Of a stretch of DNA of 64,000 bases, positions 8,339 through 17,122 are shown one piece after another (position 1 is the first letter of the stretch; each line of letters starts with the position of its first letter). The notes below the pieces were generated by a model. The model ran no database searches, was not told the DNA's origin, and saw only the letters and a program-made list of their open reading frames with translations. Both the position numbers and the translations under genes were made by a program. Source of the stretch: Bradyrhizobium paxllaeri (GTDB taxonomy: Bacteria > Pseudomonadota > Alphaproteobacteria > Rhizobiales > Xanthobacteraceae); NCBI RefSeq assembly GCF_001693515.2, contig NZ_CP042968.1, positions 7,224,501-7,288,500 on the forward strand, given 5' to 3'.

Positions 8339-9865
8339 ATGATCATCGGCGGCGAACGCCAGATCAGCTATCCCGAAATCCACGCCCGCATCGCGCGGGC
8401 GGCGACGGGCTTTCGGGCGCTCGGCATCAGCGGCGGCACGCCCGTCGGCATGATGCTGCGCAACGATTTTGCGTTCTTCGAGGTCTCCGGCGCGGCGGCC
8501 GCGCTGGGCAGCCCGGTGGTGCCGATCAACTGGCATCTGAAGGCCGAGGAAGTCGCCTACATCCTGGCCGATAGCGGCGCCAAAATCCTGGTCTGCCATG
8601 CTGACGTGCTGCCGCAGATCAGGGACGGCCTGCCCGCCGATATCAGGCTTCTCGTTGTGGCGACGCCGCCTGAAATCGCCGCAGCGTTCAACGTCGCGCC
8701 TGCGCTGACGCAAGTCCCCGACGGCATGACCGATTGGGACCGCTGGCGCGACACGCATGCGCCGTCGCAGGAACCGCCGATCGGCAGCGCGCCGATGTTC
8801 TATACCTCAGGCACGACAGGCCTGCCCAAGGGCGTCCGGCGCAAGCCGATGGCGCCGGAGCAGGTCGCGGCGTCCGCCCGCGTCGGCGGCATTGCCTATG
8901 GCGTCAAGCCGAACGAGGACCAGATCATCCTGATGAACGGTCCGATGTACCATTCGGCGCCGAATTCCTACGGCATGCTGGCGTTCCGCAGCGGCTGCAC
9001 CATTGTGCTCGAGCCGCGCTTTGATCCCGAGGACATGCTGCAACTGATCGAGCGCCACCGCGTCACCCACATGCATATGGTGCCGACGATGTTCGTCCGC
9101 CTGCTGCGGCTGCCGGATGAAATCAGGCAGCGTTACGATCTGTCATCGCTGCGCTTCATCGTACACGGTGCGGCGCCCTGCCCGCCGCAGGTCAAGCGCG
9201 CCATGATCGATTGGTGGGGGCCGGTCATCAACGAATATTTCGGCTCGACCGAAACCGGCATTCCGGTGTGGCATTCCGCTAAGGAGGCGCTGGCAAAACC
9301 CGGCACCGTCGGCCGCGCCATCGAGGGCGGCATCGTCAAAATCTTCCGGCCCGACGGCTCGCTCTGCGACGTCGATGAACCCGGCGAAATCTTCATGCGG
9401 CAAGTGTCCGTCCCGGATTTCGACTATCACGGCAAGGCCGAGGCGCGGGCCGAAGCCGGCCGCGAAGGGCTCGTCAGCGTCGGCGACGTCGGCTATCTCG
9501 ACAAGGACGGCTACCTGTTTCTGTGCGACCGCAAGCGCGACATGGTGATATCAGGCGGTGTCAACATCTATCCGGCGGAGATCGAGAACGCGCTGATCGG
9601 CATGGACGGCGTGCGCGACTGCGCCGTGTTCGGTGTCCCCGACGACGAATTCGGCGAGCGGCTGTTCGCCTGCATCGAGCCGGAGGCGGATGCGAAGCTC
9701 TCCCCGGCCATGGTGCAGGAGTTTCTGCGCGGCAAGCTGGCGAACTTCAAGGTGCCGAAGGATATTGTGTTCATGGACGCCATGCCGCGCGAAGCCACCG
9801 GCAAGATTTTCAAGCGCAAGCTGCGGGATCTTTATACTGAAGGCAAATTGCGCGCGATTGTGTGA
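8339..9865 (+). CDS. Acyl-CoA synthetase (AMP-forming), class I adenylate-forming enzyme
   Basis: A 508-residue ligase that activates a carboxylic acid with ATP and transfers it to CoA. The A3 motif is FYTSGTTGLPKGV, A5 is INEYFGSTETG, A7 is GDVGYLDKDGYLFLCDRKRD, and A10 carries the catalytic Lys in REATGKIFKRKLR. The ATG at 8339 is chosen because GGAGAAG lies six to twelve bases before it; a TTG at 8324 would overlap that site. It is 18 bases behind the solute-binding protein and almost certainly cotranscribed. Substrate unknown. Confidence 0.88.
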   Translation: MIIGGERQISYPEIHARIARAATGFRALGISGGTPVGMMLRNDFAFFEVSGAAAALGSPVVPINWHLKAEEVAYILADSGAKILVCHADVLPQIRDGLPADIRLLVVATPPEIAAAFNVAPALTQVPDGMTDWDRWRDTHAPSQEPPIGSAPMFYTSGTTGLPKGVRRKPMAPEQVAASARVGGIAYGVKPNEDQIILMNGPMYHSAPNSYGMLAFRSGCTIVLEPRFDPEDMLQLIERHRVTHMHMVPTMFVRLLRLPDEIRQRYDLSSLRFIVHGAAPCPPQVKRAMIDWWGPVINEYFGSTETGIPVWHSAKEALAKPGTVGRAIEGGIVKIFRPDGSLCDVDEPGEIFMRQVSVPDFDYHGKAEARAEAGREGLVSVGDVGYLDKDGYLFLCDRKRDMVISGGVNIYPAEIENALIGMDGVRDCAVFGVPDDEFGERLFACIEPEADAKLSPAMVQEFLRGKLANFKVPKDIVFMDAMPREATGKIFKRKLRDLYTEGKLRAIV

Positions 9866-9888
9866 GAGGCCACGCTTCGTACCCTCCG

Positions 9889-9972
9889 CGTCATTGCGAG
9901 GAGCGAAGCGACGAAGCAATCCATCTCTCCCCGTGCGGAGAGTGGATTGCTTCGCTTCGCTCGCAATGACGG
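9889..9972. repeat. Palindromic intergenic repeat (REP-like, Bradyrhizobium type)
   Basis: A long imperfect inverted repeat. The left arm runs CGTCATTGCGAGGAGCGAAG then CGACGAAGCAATCCA, and the right arm TGGATTGCTTCGCTTCGCTC then GCAATGACGG, around a CCGTGCGG-containing loop. The transcript would form a long hairpin. Half of the same element (CTCGCTCCTCGCAATGACGG) is at 33068-33087. It lies between the ligase and the DUF2855 gene and may also end transcription. Confidence 0.8.
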
Positions 9973-10083
9973 TGGAGGCATTCCCGTACCTGATCCGAAC
10001 AGCGTTTTAAACATCATTGCTGTTGCAAAACGGTCATCGGTCGGCGCAAAGATTGCTGCATGTGAAGCGCAGGGAGCGAACTC

Positions 10084-11181
10084 ATGCACGCCACCGACTT
10101 CGTCGTCGCCCGCAACGATCTGCAGCAATGCAAGGTGATCGAAACGCAACTGCCAGATGCGGCCGCGCTGCCTGACGAGGCGCTGCTGGTGAGGGTGACG
10201 CGCTTTGCCTTCACCGCCAATAATATCACCTATGCCGTGATGGGCGATCATCTCAAATATTGGCAATTGTTTCCGGCGCCCGGAGGATTCGGCAACGTTC
10301 CGGTGTGGGGGCTCGGCGAAGTGATCGCTTCAAAGCATCCGGGCATTGCCGCAGGCGAGACACTGTTCGGCTATTTCCCAATGGCGACGCATCTCGTCAT
10401 CGAGGCCGCCGATGTCTCCAAGATTTGGCTACGCGACGCCGCCGCGCACCGGCAAGGGGTGGCGCCGGTCTATAATGCCTATAGGCGTGTCAGCGGCGAT
10501 CCGCCGTTTGTTGGCAAGCAGGGCGACTATCAGGCGCTGCTGCGGCCGCTGTTCATGCTGTCCTTCCTGGTCGATGACTTTCTCGCCGAAAATGAATTCT
10601 ACGGCGCCAAAGGCGTGATGCTGTCCTCGGCTTCCAGCAAGACCGCCTACGGGCTTGCGCATCTGCTGCATGCGAGGGGAAACGGCATCAAGGTGATCGG
10701 CCTGACCTCGGCGGGCAATACGTCCTTCGTCAAATCGCTCGGCTGCTACGACGAGGTCGTAACCTACGACAGCATAACCTCGCTGCCGACGAATTCCGCG
10801 GTCGCCTATGTCGACATGGCCGGCAACACGCCGTTGCGCGCGGCGCTGCACCAGCACTTCGGCGAGCAGATGAAATACAGCGGCATCATTGGCCTCACGC
10901 ATCGCAAGTCATCGCCCGATGACGCGGCGCAGGTCCTGCCGGGTGCCAAGCCCCAGTTTTTCTTCGCCCCGGACCAAATCCGCAAGCGCGCCAAGGAATG
11001 GGGACCGGGCGGCGTCGACATGCGGTTTGGCGCCGCATGGTCAGGCTTTGTCCCGAGGCTCGACCAATGGGTGAAAGTGATCGAGCACCGTGGGCCTGCG
11101 GCGGTTCAGCGCGCCTATCTCGACACCCTCAACGGCCGCGTGCCGCCGGATCAGGGGCTGATCCTATCTCTCTTGGAATAG
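10084..11181 (+). CDS. DUF2855 family protein
   Basis: A 365-residue cytoplasmic protein recognised as DUF2855. The layout recalls medium-chain dehydrogenase/reductases: an N-terminal GroES-like half (RFAFTANNITYAVMGD, VWGLGEVIASKHPGI) and a central nucleotide-binding-like segment (GVMLSSASSKTAYGLAHLL, VIGLTSAGN). There are no Cys or His zinc ligands in the usual places. Function is unknown. It follows the acyl-CoA ligase after a repeat, so may belong to the same catabolic region. Confidence 0.82.
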   Translation: MHATDFVVARNDLQQCKVIETQLPDAAALPDEALLVRVTRFAFTANNITYAVMGDHLKYWQLFPAPGGFGNVPVWGLGEVIASKHPGIAAGETLFGYFPMATHLVIEAADVSKIWLRDAAAHRQGVAPVYNAYRRVSGDPPFVGKQGDYQALLRPLFMLSFLVDDFLAENEFYGAKGVMLSSASSKTAYGLAHLLHARGNGIKVIGLTSAGNTSFVKSLGCYDEVVTYDSITSLPTNSAVAYVDMAGNTPLRAALHQHFGEQMKYSGIIGLTHRKSSPDDAAQVLPGAKPQFFFAPDQIRKRAKEWGPGGVDMRFGAAWSGFVPRLDQWVKVIEHRGPAAVQRAYLDTLNGRVPPDQGLILSLLE

Positions 11182-11277
11182 GCGGCATCTCCTCCCGCCC
11201 TTCCTGCTCGGCCTCAAATGGGTATAGGCTTTGCCGACACGAAACGCCGCGAAGACGGCCGGTGATGGGAAGCGCCC

Positions 11278-13038
11278 ATGCTCGACAGGACGGACGACAG
11301 TTCGGTAGCCGCCGACACTTGGCTTGCGCAGTTCGAGGAAGCGCTCGCAAAGCCCGACGAAGCCCTGCTGTATCAGCTGTTTCATCCTGACAGCTATTGG
11401 CGTGACGTGCTGGCGCTGAGCTGGAACATCCAGACGCTGAACGGCAGGGATGCGATACTGAAGGCGCTGCCGCCGCTGGCTCGCAACATGGCTCCCAGCG
11501 GCTTTGCCATCGCCTCAGGCCGCGCTGCGCCGCGCAAGGTGATGCGCGCGGGCACCAACGCCATTGAGGCGATCTTCAAGTTTGAAACCAAGGTCGGACG
11601 CGGCAGCGGCATCATCCGCCTGATCCCGGATGCGGACGACGGCAACCGGCTGAAAGCCTGGACGCTGCTGACCGAGCTCGGCGAGCTCAAGGGGTTTGAG
11701 GAACAGCTCGGCGTCAATCGCCCGCGCGGCAACGCCTATTCGCGCGATTTCCGCGGGCCGAACTGGCTCGATCTGCGCAAGGTCTCGGCCGACTATGCCG
11801 ATCGCGATCCCACCGTGCTCGTGATCGGCGGCGGCCAATCCGGGCTCTCGATCGCCGCGCGCTTGAAGCAGTTGAACGTCGACACGCTGATCGTCGATCG
11901 CGAAAAGCGCATCGGCGACAATTGGCGCAAGCGATATCACGCGCTGACGCTGCACAACCAGGTGCAGGTCAACCACCTGCCCTATCTGCACTTCCCGCCG
12001 AACTGGCCGACCTACATTCCAAAGGACAAGCTCGCCAACTGGTTCGAAGCCTATGTCGAGGCCATGGAGCTGAATTTCTGGACCGGGACCGAATTCGAGG
12101 GTGGCAGCTACGATGAGAAGCAAGGCCGCTGGACAGTGACGCTGCGCCAGGCTGACGGCGGCAAGCGCATCATGCATCCGCGCCATGTCGTGCTGGCGAC
12201 CGGCGTCAGCGGCATCCCGAGCGTGCCCGATATCGCGGGACTGAAGGATTTCGCCGGCAAGGTGATGCACTCCAGCCAGTATGACGACGGCGAGAACTGG
12301 AAGGGCAAGCGCGCCATCGTGATCGGCACCGGCAATAGCGGCCATGATATCGCGCAGGATCTGCATTCCAGCGGCGCCGAGGTGACGCTGTTCCAGCGTT
12401 CCTCCACACTGGTCGTCAGCATCGAGCCGTCAGCGCAACTGGTCTACGCGCCGTACAATGAAGGCACGCTGGAGGATAACGACCTGATCGCGACCTCGAT
12501 GCCGCTGAAGCTCGCGCGCAGGAGCCATGCGCTCACGGCGGAAAAATCCAGGGCGCTCGATCAGGAACTGCTCGACGGCCTTGAGCGCGTCGGCTTCAAG
12601 CTCGATTTCGGCGAAGACAATACCGGTTGGCAATTCAAATACCTTACCCGCGGCGGCGGCTATTATTTCAATGTTGGCTGCTCCGATCTGATCGTCAAAG
12701 GCGACATCGCGCTGAAGCAGTTCGCCGAACTCGCCACCTTCACGACCGCTGGCGCAAAGATGAAGGACGGCGAGACCGTCGCCGCCGATCTCGTTGTGCT
12801 GGCGACCGGCTACAAGCGTCAGGAAGAGCTGGTTCGAAAACTGTTCGGCGAGACGGTGGCCGCTCGCGTCGGCACCATCTGGGGCTTTGGCGAGGAACAG
12901 GAACTGCGCAATATGTACACGCGCACGGGCCAACCGGGCCTCTGGCTGATCGCCGGCGGCCTGGCGCAATGCCGCATCGGCTCGAAGCATCTGGCGCTGC
13001 AGATCAAGGCGATCGAGGAAGGATTGTTGCCGCGCTGA
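11278..13038 (+). CDS. Flavin-containing monooxygenase with N-terminal SnoaL-like domain
   Basis: A 586-residue FAD/NADPH oxidoreductase. Residues 1-150 resemble a SnoaL/NTF2-like fold (YQLFHPDSYWRDVLALSW). The first Rossmann motif, VLVIGGGQSGLSIAARLKQL, begins near residue 180; the FMO/Baeyer-Villiger-type signature DFAGKVMHSSQYDD comes next, then the NADPH motif VIGTGNSGHDIAQDL and the LATGYK segment. Such proteins oxygenate N, S or ketone groups. It is convergent with the DUF2380 gene, three bases away. The substrate cannot be predicted. Confidence 0.87.
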   Translation: MLDRTDDSSVAADTWLAQFEEALAKPDEALLYQLFHPDSYWRDVLALSWNIQTLNGRDAILKALPPLARNMAPSGFAIASGRAAPRKVMRAGTNAIEAIFKFETKVGRGSGIIRLIPDADDGNRLKAWTLLTELGELKGFEEQLGVNRPRGNAYSRDFRGPNWLDLRKVSADYADRDPTVLVIGGGQSGLSIAARLKQLNVDTLIVDREKRIGDNWRKRYHALTLHNQVQVNHLPYLHFPPNWPTYIPKDKLANWFEAYVEAMELNFWTGTEFEGGSYDEKQGRWTVTLRQADGGKRIMHPRHVVLATGVSGIPSVPDIAGLKDFAGKVMHSSQYDDGENWKGKRAIVIGTGNSGHDIAQDLHSSGAEVTLFQRSSTLVVSIEPSAQLVYAPYNEGTLEDNDLIATSMPLKLARRSHALTAEKSRALDQELLDGLERVGFKLDFGEDNTGWQFKYLTRGGGYYFNVGCSDLIVKGDIALKQFAELATFTTAGAKMKDGETVAADLVVLATGYKRQEELVRKLFGETVAARVGTIWGFGEEQELRNMYTRTGQPGLWLIAGGLAQCRIGSKHLALQIKAIEEGLLPR

Positions 13039-13041
13039 CGC

Positions 13042-13560
13042 TCACCATTCGCCGTGATCGAGGATTTGCCGGGCAAGGAAGGATTCCGCCCGCTGCCAGG
13101 CCGCGTCGTTATCGCCGCGGAAGCTGATGTAGCGAGCGAACACGACTTTCCGCGCTTTCACGTCGATGACGTCGAATTTCGCCTGCTGTACCAGCGTGCT
13201 CATCTTGTGAAAGCGGCCAATCAATAGATGGGTGGCGCCGGCCTCCTTCGCCTTGCCCAGCAGTTGACCGTCATGGATGTCGCCCACCGAGCAGGCGTTT
13301 AGCGGACATTCAAGCGCTGCATTCGCTATCTTTCCGCTCGCTGCCAGATCGCTGCGCAACGCGGCTTCGAATTCACGCAGCCGCCGGCGATGGTCGGCGC
13401 TTTGGTCGATCACCTCACCCGAGGTGTCGACATAATAGATTTCGGCGACGGCGAGCACGAGCGTCGGCGCCTGCGCATGGCCGTGCCGGACAGGACAGGC
13501 GGAGACAATAGCAGCAGCCAAAGCGAGGCTAATGATCCGCAACTTCATCAGCTTTTCCAT
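13042..13560 (-). CDS. Secreted DUF2380-like protein
   Basis: A 172-residue protein with a signal peptide (LRIISLALAAAIVSACPVRHGHA, cleavage about residue 29). The mature part has a VLAVAEIYYVDTSGE start, two cysteines in ALECPLNACSVGD, and a GATHLLIGRFHKMSTLVQQA segment. Together these recall DUF2380/DUF3280 proteins, short periplasmic proteins of unknown role. ATG at 13558-13560 with AAAGGAATC upstream. It follows a paralogue by 28 bases in the same direction, so the two are probably one transcript. Confidence 0.7.
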   Translation of the reverse strand: MEKLMKLRIISLALAAAIVSACPVRHGHAQAPTLVLAVAEIYYVDTSGEVIDQSADHRRRLREFEAALRSDLAASGKIANAALECPLNACSVGDIHDGQLLGKAKEAGATHLLIGRFHKMSTLVQQAKFDVIDVKARKVVFARYISFRGDNDAAWQRAESFLARQILDHGEW

Positions 13561-13588
13561 TGCAAATGATTCCTTTCGGCTGCGCTAT

Positions 13589-14107
13589 TCACTGCTCCAG
13601 CAGGCGGCGCTCGATCAGCCAGCGCGCCCCGCGGCTCCAGGCCACGTTGGCGCCCATGCGCAGATCGGTCTGCTTGACATCCACGAGCGCCCCAGACCGG
13701 GCATCGCGAATCCTGTAGGTCACGGCGTATTCCGTCCGGGTGATGCGGGTGACGATTCCGATCATCGACTGATCGGCGCCAAGGCCCGCGGCGATCCTGG
13801 CGTCACAGCCGTCGCACTCCCGCAACTTGCCTGCTTTCGCCGCCTCGTCGTTCACAGCGCTGACGTCGACCAGTTGGTAGCGCCCCGATGCCGCGATCAG
13901 CCGACGCGCTTCCTCCGTCGAAAGCCGCAATTGCTCGCGGTCGATGTCGTCAGGCGGAACGTAGGTGGCCCCGGCGCTGAAATCCTCCAGTTCAAACGGA
14001 AACACCGCAATCTTGACCGGAGGCGGCGCGGCCGTCTCGGCGGCCCCCGCCGCCGCGAGCGCTGCAAGCACGATGGCCGGAGCGAGGACAAGGGCGATGG
14101 TGCGCAT
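13589..14107 (-). CDS. Secreted DUF2380/DUF3280-like protein, paralogue of the next gene
   Basis: A 172-residue protein with a signal peptide (MRTIALVLAPAIVLAALAAAGAAE). The mature protein starts VKIAVFPFELEDFSAG and has a CDGCDARIAAGLGADQSMIGIVTRITR segment equivalent to the paired-cysteine and GRFHKM part of its neighbour. It ends ANVAWSRGARWLIERRLLEQ, matching the neighbour's AAWQRAESFLARQIL. ATG at 14105-14107 preceded by GAGGTGATCCC. Function unknown. Confidence 0.7.
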   Translation of the reverse strand: MRTIALVLAPAIVLAALAAAGAAETAAPPPVKIAVFPFELEDFSAGATYVPPDDIDREQLRLSTEEARRLIAASGRYQLVDVSAVNDEAAKAGKLRECDGCDARIAAGLGADQSMIGIVTRITRTEYAVTYRIRDARSGALVDVKQTDLRMGANVAWSRGARWLIERRLLEQ

Positions 14108-14570
14108 GGGATCACCTCGGAACTGCTGCCTTACTCGCCGCGATACCGCCCGATCCATAGCCCTGCCGAAACAGCCGCTTTCCCTGGATCAGCCGGATGA
14201 AATGTCCGATCTTATCCTGCCTCGCTTTCTTCCCAACTAAATTTGCCGCAATATTCGAAGCCATCGGAAGGAAGCTTGGGGAGGAAGCTGCGACAGGCGG
14301 CATCCAACTCCGTGGTGAGCCCGGCGCCCGCCATCGACCTGACGCTGCGGCTGACGTTACGTATCGCGGCGCTCGCGGCAGTTTGCTTCATCGCGGCGGA
14401 GGATATGGGCAGCTAGTCTTTTGTTTTGACGCGTTTTCTTCACGCGAACCGGAATCCACTTCGCTCGAAAACGCTTTGTCCTGGAGATGTGCCATGCGCA
14501 AATCCCTCTCGTGCTTCGGACAGGTCTCTGCAACACTCCCGGTCAACAAACATCAGATGGGGAGAAACGC
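14108..14570. other. 463-base intergenic region with one repeat element
   Basis: Between the divergent DUF3280-like and PAL-family genes I see no convincing coding frame. The right half holds a repeat copy (14419-14478) also found near 40 kb, and the Shine-Dalgarno of the next gene (GGGGAGAAACGC). Promoters for both flanking genes should lie here, but no box is clear enough to call. Confidence 0.6.
14419..14478. repeat. Dispersed intergenic repeat, copy A (short form)
   Basis: The stretch begins TTTTGTTTTGACGCGTTTTC, continues TTCACGCGAACCGG and ends TCGAAAACGCTTT. The second copy at about 40049-40174 has the same ends but carries extra palindromic segments on its left and in its middle. No ORF is inside. 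I recognise this as a common short mosaic repeat of Bradyrhizobium intergenic DNA. Confidence 0.7.
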
Positions 14571-15539
14571 ATGCCGGCAATTCTCGGCTCGGGCGAGCAC
14601 CGTTACCGTGTGGTGGAAAACTGGGCGAAGCTGCCGGACGGCTGGCGCCTGACCGACGTCGCCTCCGTCGCCGTCGACAGCAAGGACCGCATCTACGTCT
14701 TCAACCGCGGCGACCATCCGATGGTGATGCTGGACCGCGAGGGTAACTTCATCACGAGCTGGGGCGAAGGCCTGTTCAATCGCGCCCACGGCCTGCACAT
14801 CGATGCCGACGACAATCTCTATTGCACCGACGACGGCGATCACACCGTGCGCAAGTGCACGACCGAGGGCAAGGTGCTGCTGACCATCGGCATCCCGAAC
14901 AAGCCGGCGCCGTTCATGAGCGGCGAGCCGTTTCACCGCTGCACCCACACCGCGCTATCGCCGAAGGGCGAAATCTACGTCTCCGACGGTTACGGCAATG
15001 CCCGCGTCCACAAATATTCGCCTGACGGCAAGCTCCTGAAGAGCTGGGGCGAGCCCGGCACCGATCCCGGCCAGTTCAACATCGTCCACAACATCGCAAC
15101 CGATTCCGATGGCTGGGTCTATGTCGCCGACCGCGAGAACCACCGCGTGCAGGTGTTCGACGGCAACGGCAAATACGAGACGCAGTGGAATTTTCTGCAC
15201 CGGCCATGCGCGCTGTGCTGCTGCGGCGGCAAGCAGCCGAATTTCATCGTCGGCGAACTCGGTCCCGGCATGGCGGTCAATCGCAAGGTGCCCAACCTCG
15301 GCCCGAGGCTTTCGATCGTCGATTCCAAAGGCAAGCGCATCGCCCGGCTCGGCGGCGAGAACGGCCCGGGGCTGGAGGCCGGCAAATTCCTCGCGCCCCA
15401 CGGCATCGCACTGGATTCGAAAGGCGATATCTATATCGGCGAAGTCGGCGTCACCGACTGGAAGACCAGCTTTCCGGATACGCCGATGCCGCCGGAAGTT
15501 GGCGCGACGCGCTGCCTGCAGAAGCTGGAGAAGATCTAG
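14571..15539 (+). CDS. Peptidyl-alpha-hydroxyglycine alpha-amidating lyase (PAL) family beta-propeller protein
   Basis: A 322-residue protein made of NHL-type repeats (VASVAVDSKDRIYVFNRGDH, GLHIDADDNLYCTDDGDHTV, IYVSDGYGNARVHKYSPDGK, WVYVADRENHRVQVFDGNGK). The six-bladed propeller resembles PAL, the lyase half of peptide-amidating enzymes, but bacterial members are uncharacterised. No signal peptide is seen. The ATG at 14571 follows GGGGAGAAACGC; an in-frame ATG at 14487 has no site. The stop codon overlaps that of the convergent LysR gene within a shared CTAG. Confidence 0.82.
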   Translation: MPAILGSGEHRYRVVENWAKLPDGWRLTDVASVAVDSKDRIYVFNRGDHPMVMLDREGNFITSWGEGLFNRAHGLHIDADDNLYCTDDGDHTVRKCTTEGKVLLTIGIPNKPAPFMSGEPFHRCTHTALSPKGEIYVSDGYGNARVHKYSPDGKLLKSWGEPGTDPGQFNIVHNIATDSDGWVYVADRENHRVQVFDGNGKYETQWNFLHRPCALCCCGGKQPNFIVGELGPGMAVNRKVPNLGPRLSIVDSKGKRIARLGGENGPGLEAGKFLAPHGIALDSKGDIYIGEVGVTDWKTSFPDTPMPPEVGATRCLQKLEKI

Positions 15540-16462
15540 ACCGGTGAAAGGCGGGAACGGCCTCGCCCGTCAAACAGCCTGTGCTCGCGGGCGAGGCCCT
15601 CGCCGACAAGATCGAAGAAGGCACGCACGCGCGCCGTCTTCTTCAGATCGGCATGGGTAACGATCCACAATTCGCCGACCAGATCCGCCACCGGCTCCGG
15701 CAGCGCGCGGGCGAGATCGCCATCCTCGTCGCCGAGATAGCAGGGAAGCAGTGCCAGACCGATGCCGGCCTTCGCGGCAATGAACTGATTGACGAGGCTG
15801 TTGGTCCGGTAGACGAAGGCGTCGCCCGGCATCGTTCGATTGAGCCAATCGGCCGCCATGATGCCCACAGCGGCTTCTTCCCATCCGATCAGGGCGTGAC
15901 GGGCGAGATCTTCGGGAGATGACACGCCCCCGCCCCTTTCATCGAGATAGCTGGTCGCGCCGTAGACGGTCCATGCGACATCGGCGAGCTTGCGGCCCCA
16001 GAGGTCGCCCTCCTTCGGCCGCATCGGGCGAAGCGCGATGTCGGCTTCGCGGCGCGAGAGGTTGAGAACGCGGTTGTCGATCACGAGTTCGACGACGATG
16101 CCGGGATGGATTTGCCGGAATGCTGCGAGATGGCCGGTCAGCTTTCGATAGGCCAGCGTCTCCGAGGAGGTGACGCGCAGGCGGCCGGAGAGACGGTGAT
16201 CGCGACCGGCAATGTCGCGGCCGATGGCGAGCGCCTCGTCTTCCATCCGCTCGGCCGCTGCCGCCATCCGCTCACCCGCCGGCGTCGCCTGGTACGCGCC
16301 GCCCGGATGGCGCTCGAACAGGCGAACGCCGAGCCGCGTTTCAAGGGCATTCAGGCGCCGAAACGCGGTCGAGTGATCGATATCCAGCGCTTTGGCGGCG
16401 CCGGTGAGGCTGCTTGCGCGGTGCACCGCCAACACGAGTTGGGGCTCGTTCCAATCCTCCAT
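15536..16462 (-). CDS. LysR family transcriptional regulator
   Basis: A 308-residue regulator. The HTH (residues 5-60) reads ALDIDHSTAFRRLNALETRL, and the effector domain follows with the usual LRVTSSETLAY opening. The ATG at 16460-16462 has no strong Shine-Dalgarno. The 3' end shares a CTAG with the PAL-family gene. It is divergent from the SnoaL and LysE genes and may regulate them; an inverted repeat CTTGC-N6-GCAAG at 16483-16498 is the only candidate operator seen. Target and ligand unknown. Confidence 0.87.
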   Translation of the reverse strand: MEDWNEPQLVLAVHRASSLTGAAKALDIDHSTAFRRLNALETRLGVRLFERHPGGAYQATPAGERMAAAAERMEDEALAIGRDIAGRDHRLSGRLRVTSSETLAYRKLTGHLAAFRQIHPGIVVELVIDNRVLNLSRREADIALRPMRPKEGDLWGRKLADVAWTVYGATSYLDERGGGVSSPEDLARHALIGWEEAAVGIMAADWLNRTMPGDAFVYRTNSLVNQFIAAKAGIGLALLPCYLGDEDGDLARALPEPVADLVGELWIVTHADLKKTARVRAFFDLVGEGLAREHRLFDGRGRSRLSPV

Positions 16463-16663
16463 GGCTGCACAGCTAGGAAGGGCTTGCAGTTTCGCAAGTG
16501 ACGCTGGCGGAATTCCAATGTGCTTTCCGTTCTGCCAGACGTTATCTCGAGCAACAGAAGCGAGATGAGGAACAGGAACGACAGCATTCCGGCGTTACAG
16601 CGAGGCGTGAAACCGCAACCTCATGACGGCGATCAATCAACCTTCGACAAGGGAGTCCGAGAC

Positions 16664-17089
16664 ATGGGCGCTCCATCCCCGGAACTTTGCAATCTCTGGC
16701 TGGCGCGCGCGTTCAACGCGCAGGACGTTGACGCGGCGGCGGCGATGTACCACCCCGACGCCTCGATCGTTCAGGTCGACGAGGTCCATGGCGGCAGCAC
16801 CGTCGCGCGCGGCGCCGACGGCATCCGCAAGACGATGGCGGCCTATGTCGGCTTGAAGCCGCATATGGATGTCGTGACGCATCACACCACGGTCTCCGGC
16901 GATTTCGCCATGACGCGTTCACAATGGCTGATCAAGGGTACCGATGAACGGGGCAAGCCGACCGAAGTGCATCACCACGGCATGGAAGTGCACCGCCGGC
17001 TGCCCGACGGCACGTGGGTGTTCTTCATGGATCACCCGTTCGGCGCCGATCCGAGCTGGGCGGTTGAAGCTCCGCCGCACACAGAGTAG
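16664..17089 (+). CDS. SnoaL-like / nuclear transport factor 2 family protein
   Basis: A 141-residue cone-shaped alpha+beta-barrel protein, shown by LARAFNAQDVDAAAAMYHPD near the start and a C-terminal HRRLPDGTWVFFMDHPFG. The family contains isomerases, hydrolases and binding proteins, so the activity is open. The ATG at 16664 follows AAGGGAGTCCGAGAC; a long in-frame extension upstream to 16520 lacks a start site. It is 33 bases ahead of the LysE-type exporter and probably cotranscribed. Confidence 0.78.
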   Translation: MGAPSPELCNLWLARAFNAQDVDAAAAMYHPDASIVQVDEVHGGSTVARGADGIRKTMAAYVGLKPHMDVVTHHTTVSGDFAMTRSQWLIKGTDERGKPTEVHHHGMEVHRRLPDGTWVFFMDHPFGADPSWAVEAPPHTE

Positions 17090-17122
17090 TAGCGTTACAT
17101 AGCCAACCCGGAGAATTGCCAG

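Noticed and set aside
6962..8758. 598-codon open frame on the minus strand
   Set aside because: It is antisense to the solute-binding protein and ligase genes and has shadow-type composition.
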